DNA of 33,549 nucleotides from an uncultured Clostridia bacterium (GCA_945948185.1 CAMFAL010000013.1:1-33549); one strand, 5' to 3'; counted from the stretch's first letter, positions 1-8,017 are shown. Notes: generated from the sequence alone by a model not told the origin. Program-made: numbers and translations.

Positions 1-8
1 TATGCTAA

Positions 9-41
9 AACACCAGTTCTCGCTTTTTGAGAACTGGTGTT
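9..41. terminator. Terminator-like hairpin at the left edge
   Basis: A perfect 13-bp inverted repeat (AACACCAGTTCTC at 9-21 with its complement at 29-41) around a 7-nt loop. It is followed on the plus strand by a short T-containing tract and could end transcription from a gene to the left in either direction. Confidence 0.6.
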
Positions 42-55
42 CTTTGACAGTCTGG

Positions 56-85
56 CAAAGCCCGTGCCGGACGGCACGGGCTTTG
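56..85. terminator. Second terminator-like hairpin
   Basis: A perfect 13-bp stem (CAAAGCCCGTGCC at 56-68, complement at 73-85) with loop GGAC. The T-tract on the plus strand is weak (TCTTG). It sits immediately before the azlC promoter and insulates it from upstream transcription. Confidence 0.65.
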
Positions 86-87
86 TC

Positions 88-116
88 TTGACATGGGACG
101 GTGTTGGCGGTATACT
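88..116 (+). promoter_or_regulatory. Sigma-A promoter of azlCD
   Basis: Consensus -35 TTGACA at 88-93, a 17-bp spacer and -10 TATACT at 111-116. It lies 41 bp before the azlC start codon, with no other gene between. Confidence 0.85.
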
Positions 117-156
117 TGCAAATACCCATAAAAACAATAGGAATTAGGAGCACGCC

Positions 157-858
157 ATGCGTCTGAGCGAGAAACCGAATCATCTGGCGGCACTACGGGC
201 CGCTTTTCCGGCCACCCTCCCGGTACTGACGGGGTACGCCTGTCTCGGCATGGCCTACGGCCTGCTGATGGAGGCCAACGGCTACGGGCCTCTCTGGTCC
301 GCGCTGATGAGTGCCATCGGCTTCGGCGGCAGCATGCAGTATGTGGCCATCACCCTGTTGGTGACGGCCTTCGATCCCCTGCAGGCGTTTCTGCTGGCCA
401 TCATGGTGAACGCCCGGCACATTTTTTACGGCCTCAGCATGCTGGACAAATACAAGGGCCTGGGCAAGGTCCGCCCCTTTTTGATCTGCGTCCTCAGCGA
501 CGAGACCTTTTCCCTGGTCTCCACCCTGGAACCGCCGGAGAACATGGCGCGGAAGGACTTTTGCTTTTGGATCTCCCTGCTGGATTACAGCTATTGGATC
601 ATCACCACGGCCCTGGGCGGGCTGCTGGGCCGCTTTCTCACCTTCGACACCACAGGCCTGGACTTTGCCCTGACGGCGCTGTTCGTGGTGCTGTTCCTGG
701 AGCAGTGGAAGAAGCCGGAGAACCGGCCCGCAGGAGTCATCGGTCTGGCCTGTGCTGCCGTGAGCCTGGCGGTGTTCGGCCCCAATAACATGGTCATCGC
801 CGCCATGGTACTGATTTTAGCAGTGCTGCTGGGAGGGAGGAAGCACTTATGTATCTGA
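157..858 (+). CDS. azlC: AzlC family branched-chain amino acid permease, large subunit
   Basis: A 233-residue polytopic membrane protein, the larger subunit of AzlCD-type exporters that move branched-chain amino acids or their analogues out of the cell. The family pattern is seen in the N-terminal segment (AAFPATLPVLTGYACLGMAY), the glycine/methionine-rich stretch FGGSMQY near residue 64, and the AIMVNARHIFYGLSML segment near residue 81, a hallmark of AzlC. The ATG at 157 has TAGGAG six bases upstream. Its end overlaps azlD by 10 bp, so the two are translationally coupled. The transported substrate cannot be read from sequence. Confidence 0.93.
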   Translation: MRLSEKPNHLAALRAAFPATLPVLTGYACLGMAYGLLMEANGYGPLWSALMSAIGFGGSMQYVAITLLVTAFDPLQAFLLAIMVNARHIFYGLSMLDKYKGLGKVRPFLICVLSDETFSLVSTLEPPENMARKDFCFWISLLDYSYWIITTALGGLLGRFLTFDTTGLDFALTALFVVLFLEQWKKPENRPAGVIGLACAAVSLAVFGPNNMVIAAMVLILAVLLGGRKHLCI

Positions 859-1184
859 CACCTTTGCAGACGCTTTGCATGATTCTGGCGGTGGCTGCCG
901 GGACCCAGATCACCCGCTGGCTGCCCTTCTGGCTGTTCCCGGAGAACAGGGAGCCGCCTGGTTGGGTGCTCTACCTGGGCCATGTACTGCCTGCCGCAAC
1001 CATGGGCCTGCTGGTGGTCTACTGTCTGAAAGGCGTCTCCTGGCCCGCCGTGCCCCACGGCGCCCCGGAGTTGCTGGCCATCCTGGCGGTGGTGCTGCTG
1101 CACCGCTGGAAGGGCAATGTGCTTCTCTCCATTGCGGGCGGCACGGCGCTGTACATGCTGCTGGTGCAGGTGATTTTTACATAA
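849..1184 (+). CDS. azlD: AzlD family branched-chain amino acid transport protein, small subunit
   Basis: A 111-residue, mostly hydrophobic protein with three to four membrane segments and the conserved early TRWLPFWLF stretch (residues about 22-30) typical of AzlD. It is the partner of AzlC, and the two normally occur as an overlapping pair, as here. GGAGGGAGG lies just before the ATG at 849, inside the end of azlC. A GNRA-loop terminator follows directly, so the operon is only these two genes. Confidence 0.92.
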   Translation: MYLTPLQTLCMILAVAAGTQITRWLPFWLFPENREPPGWVLYLGHVLPAATMGLLVVYCLKGVSWPAVPHGAPELLAILAVVLLHRWKGNVLLSIAGGTALYMLLVQVIFT

Positions 1185-1190
1185 AAACAT

Positions 1191-1224
1191 AAGGCCCGGA
1201 CGGCGAAAGCTGTCCGGACCTTTT
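1191..1224 (+). terminator. Terminator of azlCD
   Basis: A hairpin with an outer stem AAGGCCCGGAC / GTCCGGACCTT (one mismatch), an inner continuation to a GAAA tetraloop at 1205-1208, and TTTTGTTT after it. Confidence 0.85.
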
Positions 1225-1338
1225 GTTTCCGTTTCGTCATTATTCGCTCCCGGACTGTCATCATTTGTAGCGGTTTCGTCAGGAATTCCTCTGAAAATCG
1301 TGATAATCTGATGCCACCAAGAAAAGGAGGATACCGCC

Positions 1339-2529
1339 ATGAAACGTACATTGGCGCTGCTTTTGATGATGACGCTGCTGCTGACCGGATGTGCCCGGAA
1401 GCAGCCGGAGAAGGAGGGAACCCAGACACCGGAGGCCCAGCAGACGGAGAGCGAAAAGCTGGCGGCGGAGGCCGCTGACCTGTATGGGACTATTGCGGAG
1501 GCCGAGACGTTCCGGGTCACGGTGGAGGAGCCGGACGGCACTGAAACGGTCTTTGACATCGTCAAGGGAGAAAACGACTACAACGTGGAGGGACGGAAGT
1601 ACGGCTTCGGGGACTACACCTGGTCCTCGGCCTCGGAGGAGGATTGGAAAGCTCTGCTGGCGTCCAAGGACCGGGGGTATCTGTTGACCGTGGCCTCCCA
1701 GGACGGTAAAGCCGCCATCCGCTGCTGCTCCGAAAGTGACCTGGCGGCCCTGGAGCAGGACGGGAAAACCTCGTATTATCAGGCGGTGAACCCCAAAGAG
1801 GGGAAGGAACCCTTCGAGTGGAAGCTGTACGGCAATCTGGAGATGATCGCCCTGGATGCCATGAGCCATCAGGTGTGGTCCACCACGGCAGACGGCGCCC
1901 TGTCCCCGGCGGAAGCGGCGGAAGACCTGACGGAGCAGGTGGCGGAGAACTATCGAACCGCCCCGGACTGGGTGGACTGGAAGCCCCTGAATGCCAAGGC
2001 AGGAAAAGCCCAGGTATATGACGTCTATCTGGGCGAGCCGCAGCAGTTCTGCTGCAACATGGGCCTTCGAGTAAAGCTGGAGGCTCCGGAGAGCGCCGAA
2101 GCCGGCTACTGGCAGGCCGGCGCAGGTCTTGATGAGCCGGACAGCGAGGGCTACTGCAGCTATGGCAGCCAGGTCTATGTGGTGAAAAATGAGGACGGAG
2201 ACTGGGCCATCAGGGAGAGGGGTACCGGCGGTTATTTCGTCCAGCCGCCCGTGGAGTACGAGAAGGCCACGGCGGCCCAGTTGGTGGAGATCTCCCGCCT
2301 GACGGAGGGGGAGACCCACGACTGGCGGGTGCCCTACTACATACTGGCCCTGCCCAAGGCGGAGCTTGCCAAGCTGCCCGCCGCTATGGACAGCCTGACG
2401 GAGGACCAGGCCCGGGAGCTGAGCTGCCTGCTGGAGAAGAACCTGGACCGCACCAAAGAGACCGGGGCATGGACCCGGGAGGACCTGCGGACGGTGCTGG
2501 GAAAATACGGTGACCTGCTGGACGCATAA
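1339..2529 (+). CDS. Uncharacterised secreted lipoprotein
   Basis: 396 residues. The N-terminus is a lipoprotein signal peptide: charged MKRT, a hydrophobic core and the lipobox LLTGC with the acylated cysteine at residue 18. The mature part is charged and rich in Glu, Ala and Asp, with no further membrane segment and no domain I recognise. It contains two tracts resembling beta-rich ligand or peptidase-inhibitor folds, but this is not enough for a family call. The start is supported by AAAGGAGG eight bases upstream. It stands between two terminators. The product is expected on the outer face of the membrane; no function is assigned. Confidence 0.85.
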   Translation: MKRTLALLLMMTLLLTGCARKQPEKEGTQTPEAQQTESEKLAAEAADLYGTIAEAETFRVTVEEPDGTETVFDIVKGENDYNVEGRKYGFGDYTWSSASEEDWKALLASKDRGYLLTVASQDGKAAIRCCSESDLAALEQDGKTSYYQAVNPKEGKEPFEWKLYGNLEMIALDAMSHQVWSTTADGALSPAEAAEDLTEQVAENYRTAPDWVDWKPLNAKAGKAQVYDVYLGEPQQFCCNMGLRVKLEAPESAEAGYWQAGAGLDEPDSEGYCSYGSQVYVVKNEDGDWAIRERGTGGYFVQPPVEYEKATAAQLVEISRLTEGETHDWRVPYYILALPKAELAKLPAAMDSLTEDQARELSCLLEKNLDRTKETGAWTREDLRTVLGKYGDLLDA

Positions 2530-2552
2530 TCCGCTCAAAGGCGCATACAATG

Positions 2553-2582
2553 AGACTGCGGCTCCGGCCGCAGTCTTTTTTG
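2553..2582 (+). terminator. Terminator after the lipoprotein gene
   Basis: A perfect 10-bp stem (AGACTGCGGC 2553-2562, complement 2567-2576) with a TCCG loop, followed by TTTTTTGT. It ends only about 10 bases before the ribosome binding site of the next gene. Confidence 0.92.
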
Positions 2583-2595
2583 TCGGGAGGCTGGC

Positions 2596-3126
2596 ATGCG
2601 CAAGCGGTTGTTTTTCTGGGAGCTGGCGGGGTTTTTGCTCACCTCGGCTGTTGGCTCTCTGCTGCATTTTGTCTACGAGTGGAGCGGCGGCAGTCTGGCC
2701 GCGGCGGTGATCTCGGCGGTGAACGAGTCCACCTGGGAGCACATGAAGCTGCTGTTTGTCCCCATATTCCTGTTCTCCGTGGTCCAGGCGTGCGTGCTGG
2801 GGAAGGACTATCCCAACTTTCTGGCGGTGCGGGCCGTCAGCATTCTGGTAGGGCTGCTGCTGATCCCGGTGCTGTATTATACCTACACCGGCGTCTGGGG
2901 CCAGATGCGGGACTGGGCCAACATTGCGGTGTTCTTCCTGGCAGCCCTGGGGGCATTTTTGCTGGATTTCTATTTGCTGCGGCGGAACCGCCTGTCTGCC
3001 CCCTGGCAGCAGGTGCTGGGATTGATCGTGCTGTGGGCGCTGGCCTTCTGCATCGTATGGTGTACCTTCCGCCCGCCTCACATCGCTCTGTGGCGGGACC
3101 CGCTCACCGGCACATACGGAATTTGA
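2596..3126 (+). CDS. DUF6512-like integral membrane protein
   Basis: 176 residues with about five membrane helices. The stretch AAVISAVNESTWEHMKLLF (residues about 35-53), with a polar NES-TWEH motif between helices, is the hallmark I associate with the DUF6512 family; the biochemical role of that family is unknown. GGGAGG lies five bases before the ATG. The space between the preceding terminator and this start is too short for a promoter, so expression must come from read-through, or from a promoter inside the lipoprotein gene. A weak terminator follows. Confidence 0.8.
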   Translation: MRKRLFFWELAGFLLTSAVGSLLHFVYEWSGGSLAAAVISAVNESTWEHMKLLFVPIFLFSVVQACVLGKDYPNFLAVRAVSILVGLLLIPVLYYTYTGVWGQMRDWANIAVFFLAALGAFLLDFYLLRRNRLSAPWQQVLGLIVLWALAFCIVWCTFRPPHIALWRDPLTGTYGI

Positions 3127-3127
3127 G

Positions 3128-3155
3128 ACAAGGGGGGCTGCTTGGCCCTCCTTGT
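3128..3155 (+). terminator. Probable terminator after the DUF6512-like gene
   Basis: An 11-bp stem ACAAGGGGGGC (3128-3138) with GCCCTCCTTGT (3145-3155), containing one G-T wobble. The following T-tract is interrupted (TCATATCTATTTT). Confidence 0.6.
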
Positions 3156-3182
3156 TCATATCTATTTTACAATCCCTCCACC

Positions 3183-3212
3183 TTGACCGTATATGCTCCC
3201 TGGGGGTATAAT
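3183..3212 (+). promoter_or_regulatory. Sigma-A promoter of the xpaC-telA module
   Basis: -35 TTGACC at 3183-3188, an 18-bp spacer and a perfect -10 TATAAT at 3207-3212, followed by AAGGAGG and the ATG at 3244. Confidence 0.8.
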
Positions 3213-3243
3213 GTCAGCATATTGAGATCAAGGAGGTCTGCGG

Positions 3244-3954
3244 ATGGAAACGAGTGTCCGAAAGCCCGTGGCGCCCTTTTATGCGGTGGCGGTGGTGTGG
3301 CTGGTGTGCGGCCTGCTGCTGCCCCTATACGCGCCATTGCACTATGTGCTGGTGGCGGCCACGTCCGTAGGGGTGTTTGCCCTGACTAGCGTGCTCTGCA
3401 AAAACGCCGGGACCATCGGCGGCACGGAACAGGCAGCCCCCAAGACTGAGAAGCCCAAGGAGGACTCTACCGGAAACCCCGAGCTGGACAAGATGCTGAA
3501 GGACGGACGCCTGGCCATTGCGGAGATGAAGCGCCTGGATGACAACATCGCCGACCCGGGTATCTCCGCCGACATTGTCCGGCTGGAGCAGGTGTGCCAG
3601 AAGATCTTCGATGAGGTGAAGCGGGATCCCAAGAAGCTGCCCCAGATCCGGCGGTTCATGGACTATTACCTGCCCACTACGTTGAAGCTGCTGAACAGCT
3701 ATGACCGCATGAGCGGCACCGGCGTCTCCGGAGAGAACATCGACTCCACCCTGGCCAAGGTGGAGGGCATGATGCGCACGGTGGTGGCGGCTTTTGAGAA
3801 GCAGCTGGACAGCCTGTACGGCGCGGAGGCCTTGGACATCTCCACGGACATCACCGTGCTGGAAACTATGATGGCCCGGGAGGGCCTGACGGGCGAGCGG
3901 ATGAAGGCTGAGCCCACAGGCAAGGATGATACGGATATCAAGCTGGAACTGTAA
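3244..3954 (+). CDS. XpaC-like 5-bromo-4-chloroindolyl phosphate hydrolysis family protein
   Basis: 236 residues. Two adjacent hydrophobic segments lie at residues about 10-30 and 33-50, followed by a soluble, helical and highly charged cytoplasmic part. The core reads like the XpaC family, including LPQIRRFMDYYLPTTLKLL near residue 131 and a later VEGMMRTVVAAFEKQLDSLY stretch. XpaC was named for a phosphatase-like phenotype, but the enzyme activity is unproven, and the family nearly always sits beside telA, as here. The preceding AAGGAGG supports the start. It probably works with TelA at the inner face of the membrane. Confidence 0.85.
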   Translation: METSVRKPVAPFYAVAVVWLVCGLLLPLYAPLHYVLVAATSVGVFALTSVLCKNAGTIGGTEQAAPKTEKPKEDSTGNPELDKMLKDGRLAIAEMKRLDDNIADPGISADIVRLEQVCQKIFDEVKRDPKKLPQIRRFMDYYLPTTLKLLNSYDRMSGTGVSGENIDSTLAKVEGMMRTVVAAFEKQLDSLYGAEALDISTDITVLETMMAREGLTGERMKAEPTGKDDTDIKLEL

Positions 3955-3991
3955 AAGCGCATAATGCCTGAATGATATGGAGGAGAAACGA

Positions 3992-5170
3992 ATGAACGAG
4001 AACAACATGATGCCCGAGCTGACCCTGGAGCCCCAGGCCCCGGAAGCCGCCCCCGTTCTGACTCTGGACGCGGAGGTGGTGACTCCCGCCACTCCCGCCG
4101 TTGTGGAGCCGCCGGCGGCGGATATCGTCCCCGCCAAGCTGGATGACAGCATGCTGTCCGAGGCTGAGAAACAGGTGGTGGAGGACTTCTCCAAGAAGAT
4201 CAACATCATGGATTCCAACCTGATCCTGCAGTACGGCGCCGCCGCCCAGAAGAACGTGGCGGGCTTTTCCGAAAACGCCCTGGCCTCCGTCCGCTCCAAG
4301 GACCTGGGAGAGGTGGGCAAGTCCCTCTCCGAGCTGGTGGTGGAGCTGAAGGGCTTCGGCCAGGAAGAGGAGAAAAAGGGCTTCTTCGGCATGTTCAAAA
4401 AGGCCGGCAACAAGCTGGAGACCATGAAGGCCCAGTACGCCAAGGTGGAGGCCAATGTGGACAAGATCTCCCGGGAGCTGGAGCAGCATCAGGTTACCCT
4501 GCTGAAGGACGTGGCCATGTTTGACCAGATGTATGAGCTGAACCTGAAATATTACAAGGAGCTGACTATGTACATCCTGGCCGGCAAGAAGAAGCTGGAG
4601 GATGTGCGGACCAACGAACTGCCCGCCCTGAAGGCCCGGGCGGAGCAGACCGGTGCCCAGGAGGACGCCCAGCGGTATAACGACATGGCCCAGATGTGCG
4701 AGCGCTTTGAGAAGAAGCTCCACGATCTGGAGCTGACCCGCATGATCTCCATTCAGATGGGCCCCCAGACCCGCCTGCTGCAGAACAACGATACCCTGAT
4801 GGTGGAGAAGATCCAGTCCTCTCTGGTGAACACCATCCCCCTGTGGAAGAGCCAGATGGTGCTGGCCCTGGGCATGGAGCACAGCCGTCAGGCCACCGCT
4901 GCCCAGAGCGCCGTCACCGAGATGACCAACGACCTGCTGAAGAAGAACGCTGACATGCTGAAGATGGGCACCATCGAGACCGCGAAGGAGGCGGAGCGCA
5001 GCATCGTGGATATCGAGACCCTGCAGCACACCAACCAGCAGCTGATCGACACCCTGGATGAGGTGCTGAATATTCAGCGGGAGGGCGCACAGAAGCGCCA
5101 GGCCGCCGAGGTGGAGCTGGGCAAGATCGAGGGTCAGCTGAAGCAGAAGCTGCTGGAGCTGCGGAATTAA
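3992..5170 (+). CDS. telA: TelA / toxic anion resistance family protein
   Basis: 392 residues, almost entirely alpha-helical and charged, with long predicted coiled-coil stretches after an acidic, proline-rich N-terminal 50 residues. The run from residue 60 to the end matches TelA (tellurite-resistance) family members: ILQYGAAAQKNVAGFSENAL, then later VEKIQSSLVNTIPLWKSQMV and a polar coiled-coil end. An ATG at 3977 is in frame, but GGAGGAG at 3979-3985 is the Shine-Dalgarno of the ATG at 3992, so I start there. The gene follows xpaC by 37 bp. TelA-family proteins are linked to envelope stress, toxic anions and some cell-wall antibiotics; the mechanism is unsettled. Confidence 0.92.
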   Translation: MNENNMMPELTLEPQAPEAAPVLTLDAEVVTPATPAVVEPPAADIVPAKLDDSMLSEAEKQVVEDFSKKINIMDSNLILQYGAAAQKNVAGFSENALASVRSKDLGEVGKSLSELVVELKGFGQEEEKKGFFGMFKKAGNKLETMKAQYAKVEANVDKISRELEQHQVTLLKDVAMFDQMYELNLKYYKELTMYILAGKKKLEDVRTNELPALKARAEQTGAQEDAQRYNDMAQMCERFEKKLHDLELTRMISIQMGPQTRLLQNNDTLMVEKIQSSLVNTIPLWKSQMVLALGMEHSRQATAAQSAVTEMTNDLLKKNADMLKMGTIETAKEAERSIVDIETLQHTNQQLIDTLDEVLNIQREGAQKRQAAEVELGKIEGQLKQKLLELRN

Positions 5171-5268
5171 AGCCCCGGCTCGGCGTATGGCCTGCCGACT
5201 TCCCGTAGGATTCGTAGGGGCGGCTATCAGCTGCCCGTCAACTGCGGAAGTTTTTGATTTGAGGAATC

Positions 5269-6399
5269 ATGCCTATGAAAATTTTTGAAAAGCGCTCTGT
5301 GGCGGCGGCTGTTATGGCTCTGGCCATCCTGGCCGGTGTGCTGCTGGGCCAGGTCCGGAAGCCGGCGGACACCAGCGCGCCCTCCACCGCTGTGGTGGGC
5401 ACCTATACCTATGTCTATGACCACGCCGGGGTGCTGTCGGACAAGACCATGAAGCATATCGACGCCATGAATACCTCCCTTTTTGCCCAGACCGGCGCGC
5501 AGATCATGGTGGTGACAGTGGATTCCACCGGCGGGACGGATATTGTCCAGTACGCTACGGACCTGGGCAACCGGTACGGCGTGGGCTCTGCCGAGCGGGA
5601 CAACGGTTTGGTGATTGTTCTGGCGCTGGAGGACATCGCCCAGAACGGACTGAAGGGTGATTACGGCGTTTCGGGCGGCGACGGCCTGTACAAATACGGC
5701 CAGGAGCTTACCAGCCTGCTGTACCATTACATGGAGGATGACTTTGCCGCCGGAGATTACGACGCCGGTGTGAAAAGGACCTTCGACGCCTACATTGACT
5801 GGTTCGCGGATTTCTACAACGTCACCATCAAGGAAAACTACATCCCCGCCGTCCGGGAGACCTATTCCGCAGGTGACGGGTACTACACCCAGACCACGGG
5901 CCACCTGGCCCCCACGGCAGGCGCCGTGTTCGGCCAGCTCATTCTGATTCTGGTAGTGCTGCTGGTGATCTGGGTCATCCTGGACCGGATGCGCTACAAC
6001 CGCTACCGCAGGCGCTACATGATGCCCGGCATGGGCATCCCCACCCGGCGGTATTACCCCGTCTTTTGGGGGCGGCCCCGGCGGAGAAAGCCGCCTAAGC
6101 CCCCCAGACCGCCCAGAGGTCCGGGCGGTCCCGGTATGGGCGGCGGCCCCTCACCCCGCCCGCCCCGCAGCAGCGGCACCACCCGCAGACCCCCCACCGG
6201 CGGTAGCCGGGGCGGCAGCTTTGGCGGCGGCTCCTTCGGAGGCAGTTCCTTTGGCGGCAGCCGGGGCGGCTTCGGGGGCGGCGGCTCCTTCGGAGGAGGT
6301 TTCGGCGGCAGCCGGGGCGGCTTCGGAGGGGGCGGTTCCTTCGGGGGCGGCTTCGGCGGCAGCCGTGGAGGCGGCGGAGGCTTCGGCGGACGCCGGTAA
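5269..6399 (+). CDS. TPM-domain membrane protein with a glycine-rich C-terminal tail (YgcG-like)
   Basis: 376 residues. A hydrophobic N-terminal signal or anchor (residues about 10-28) is followed by an extracytoplasmic TPM domain (about 45-190) carrying YVYDHAGVLSD, QIMVVTVDST and the RDNGLVIVLAL motif. A membrane helix follows at about 222-240, then an arginine-rich patch, a proline-rich segment and a tail of GGSFGG / GGSRGGF repeats. TPM domains have been linked to phosphatase activity and to photosystem or envelope maintenance; the bacterial role is unclear. The glycine tail is cytoplasmic by topology. GAGGAATC precedes the ATG at 5269; the ATG at 5275 is an alternative. It closes the xpaC-telA module. 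Confidence 0.85.
   Translation: MPMKIFEKRSVAAAVMALAILAGVLLGQVRKPADTSAPSTAVVGTYTYVYDHAGVLSDKTMKHIDAMNTSLFAQTGAQIMVVTVDSTGGTDIVQYATDLGNRYGVGSAERDNGLVIVLALEDIAQNGLKGDYGVSGGDGLYKYGQELTSLLYHYMEDDFAAGDYDAGVKRTFDAYIDWFADFYNVTIKENYIPAVRETYSAGDGYYTQTTGHLAPTAGAVFGQLILILVVLLVIWVILDRMRYNRYRRRYMMPGMGIPTRRYYPVFWGRPRRRKPPKPPRPPRGPGGPGMGGGPSPRPPRSSGTTRRPPTGGSRGGSFGGGSFGGSSFGGSRGGFGGGGSFGGGFGGSRGGFGGGGSFGGGFGGSRGGGGGFGGRR
6253..6354 (+). repeat. 51-bp tandem repeat encoding the glycine-rich tail
   Basis: Two nearly identical 51-bp units (6253-6303 and 6304-6354), each beginning GGCGGCAGCCGGGGCGG, followed by a partial third copy from 6355. Each encodes a 17-residue unit starting GGSRGGFGGG. The differences are mainly at third codon positions. 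Confidence 0.85.
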
Positions 6400-6411
6400 A
6401 GCAGCAGAAAA

Positions 6412-6443
6412 GGCGCACGGTTTTGCCCGTGCGTCTTTCTTTT
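6412..6443 (+). terminator. Terminator of the TPM-protein gene
   Basis: A 9-bp stem GGCGCACGG (6412-6420) with CCGTGCGTC (6427-6435), including one wobble, followed by TTTCTTTTTT. Confidence 0.88.
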
Positions 6444-6458
6444 TTGAGCTGGATGGAT

Positions 6459-6464
6459 TATAAT
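6459..6464 (+). promoter_or_regulatory. -10 element of the oxidoreductase promoter
   Basis: A perfect TATAAT, 30 bases before the ATG. The matching -35 (TTTCTT at 6436-6441, 17-bp spacer) is poor and overlaps the T-tract of the preceding terminator. Confidence 0.6.
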
Positions 6465-6493
6465 AGAAAAAACGTGGAAAGAAGGGGATCGTT

Positions 6494-7513
6494 ATGAAAT
6501 CTGTAAGGATAGGCTCCGTTGGTCTGGGCCGTCTGGGTTATGAACACGCGAAGAATTTGTCCATGCTGCTCCCTGGCTGCACCCTCCACGCTGTCTGCGA
6601 TGTGGATGAGGAACGACTCCGGTCTGTGGCGGAGGTGCTGGATATTCCCCATGTCTACACGGACTTTGCTGAGATGTGCACTGACCCGGAGTTGGACGGT
6701 GTTGTCATCGTCTCTCCATCCTTCCTCCATGTGGAGCAGATCCGGATTGCCATGGAGCACGGCAAGCACGTTTTCTGCGAAAAGCCTTTGGGTATCGACT
6801 TGGCCCAGTGCAAGGAGGCAGAAAAGGTGGTGGAGGTCCATCCCGAGCTGGTGTTCCAACTGGGCTTTATGCGTCGGTTCGACCCCTCCTACGCCGAGGC
6901 CAAGCGCCGGGTGGATGCCGGGGAAATCGGCAAGGTGGTGCTGGTCCGCTCCTACACCCAGGATCCCCGCAGCACCATCGAGTCCACGCTGAAATTCGCA
7001 CCCCACTCCGGCGGCCAGTTTCTGGATATGTGCGTTCACGACCTGGATTTGGTCCGCTGGTTCACCGGCTCGAATATCAAAAATGTTTGGGGCCTGGGCG
7101 GCGTATTTGAATTTGACCTCTACCGGGAACTGAACGATGCCGACAACGCTGCCGTCATGGTTCAGTGCGACAACGGCACCATGGGCTTTCTGTTCACCAA
7201 TCGCACCCACGCCGCCGGCTGCAACGTGGAGACGGAGATTATCGGCACCAGAGGTACCCTGCGGATCGCGCCCGTGGGCACCAAAGACCTGCTCCAGATC
7301 GTGGATGAGCACGGTGCCCGTCAGGAGTATTACCCGGATTTCATGTCCCGCTGGCACACTGCCTTTCTGGCGGAGATGCAGGCCTTTACGGACCACATCC
7401 GAAACGGCACCCGCCCCACGGATATGACGGTGTACGACGGCACCGCCGTCTCCGAGGCTGCTTACCGCTGCAAGGAGTCCTTTGAGACCGGAAAGATGCT
7501 CCCCATCCGATGA
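6494..7513 (+). CDS. Gfo/Idh/MocA family oxidoreductase, inositol 2-dehydrogenase-like
   Basis: 339 residues. The N-terminal Rossmann fold starts with IGSVGLGRLGYEHAKNL (dinucleotide-binding GxGxxG-type loop at residues about 8-13). The conserved family motif CEKPLG lies at about 95-100, its lysine being the usual catalytic residue. The second motif, GGQFLDMCVHDLDLVRW, carries the Asp and His that complete the active site. These motifs and the length fit myo- or scyllo-inositol 2-dehydrogenases (IolG/IolX type), which oxidise inositol to a ketone with NAD(P). No other inositol gene lies nearby and a terminator follows, so it is a single-gene unit and the substrate stays tentative. Confidence 0.88.
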   Translation: MKSVRIGSVGLGRLGYEHAKNLSMLLPGCTLHAVCDVDEERLRSVAEVLDIPHVYTDFAEMCTDPELDGVVIVSPSFLHVEQIRIAMEHGKHVFCEKPLGIDLAQCKEAEKVVEVHPELVFQLGFMRRFDPSYAEAKRRVDAGEIGKVVLVRSYTQDPRSTIESTLKFAPHSGGQFLDMCVHDLDLVRWFTGSNIKNVWGLGGVFEFDLYRELNDADNAAVMVQCDNGTMGFLFTNRTHAAGCNVETEIIGTRGTLRIAPVGTKDLLQIVDEHGARQEYYPDFMSRWHTAFLAEMQAFTDHIRNGTRPTDMTVYDGTAVSEAAYRCKESFETGKMLPIR

Positions 7514-7518
7514 AACTG

Positions 7519-7557
7519 CAAAAAAGATGCACGGTGAAAACCGTGCGTCTTTTTATT
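7519..7557. terminator. Bidirectional terminator between the oxidoreductase and GNAT genes
   Basis: An A-rich left flank, a stem GATGCACGG / CCGTGCGTC with a TGAAAA loop, and TTTTTATTT to the right. The two genes converge on it, and it can serve both strands. Confidence 0.85.
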
Positions 7558-8017
7558 TCAGGATCTCCATGGTCAGAAGGTTGTCTGCACCCCGGGTGCG
7601 GTAGCCGTTGGGATTCACATAACCCCGCTTCTCATAGAAGTCCAGGGCGTTCACGGAGGAAGTGAGCCAGATGCGCTTTGATGCCGCGCACCATTCGTCT
7701 GCCTCCAGCACGTCAAACAGCTGAGTGCCCAGGCCCCGCCCAATGGTCTCCGGCAGCAGGAAGGCGGCAATGATCTCGCACTCCCGCTCTCCGGTCTGCA
7801 CCACGGTGCCGGTGCCCGCGATGGTGCCGTTTTCCGTCATCACGTACATGTGGCCGTCTTTGGCGATCTGAGCCACGGTCTCCGGGGTGTAGCGATTATA
7901 CAACCACTCAATTTCGCCCTTGGGACAGTAGTTGGCGTTGACCTCCAGCAGCGTCCGGCGCAGGAGAGCGGACACAGCGCCCTCGTCGCCGGGTAAATAC
8001 CGTCTGATCTCTGCCAT
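7553..8017 (-). CDS. GNAT family N-acetyltransferase
   Basis: 154 residues in a single GNAT fold. The acetyl-CoA pyrophosphate loop is seen as LLPETIGRGLGTQLFDVLE (Q/R-x-x-G-x-G/A type, residues about 88-106), with the late ALDFYEKRGYV helix-strand motif at about 124-134. The acceptor substrate cannot be inferred. The ATG at 8017 is one base after the prfC stop codon and has no good Shine-Dalgarno sequence (GGTGTGAT precedes it), so translation is probably coupled to prfC. It ends in the shared terminator at 7519-7557. Confidence 0.88.
   Translation of the reverse strand: MAEIRRYLPGDEGAVSALLRRTLLEVNANYCPKGEIEWLYNRYTPETVAQIAKDGHMYVMTENGTIAGTGTVVQTGERECEIIAAFLLPETIGRGLGTQLFDVLEADEWCAASKRIWLTSSVNALDFYEKRGYVNPNGYRTRGADNLLTMEILK

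Noticed and set aside
1302-1307. GATAAT as the -10 of the lipoprotein gene
   Set aside because: It is close to consensus but no -35 lies at the proper distance, so I did not annotate a promoter.
1279-3159. A 626-codon frame on the minus strand across the lipoprotein and DUF6512-like genes
   Set aside because: It crosses two terminators and has no recognisable domain, and both genes beneath it have proper signal peptide or membrane features and binding sites.
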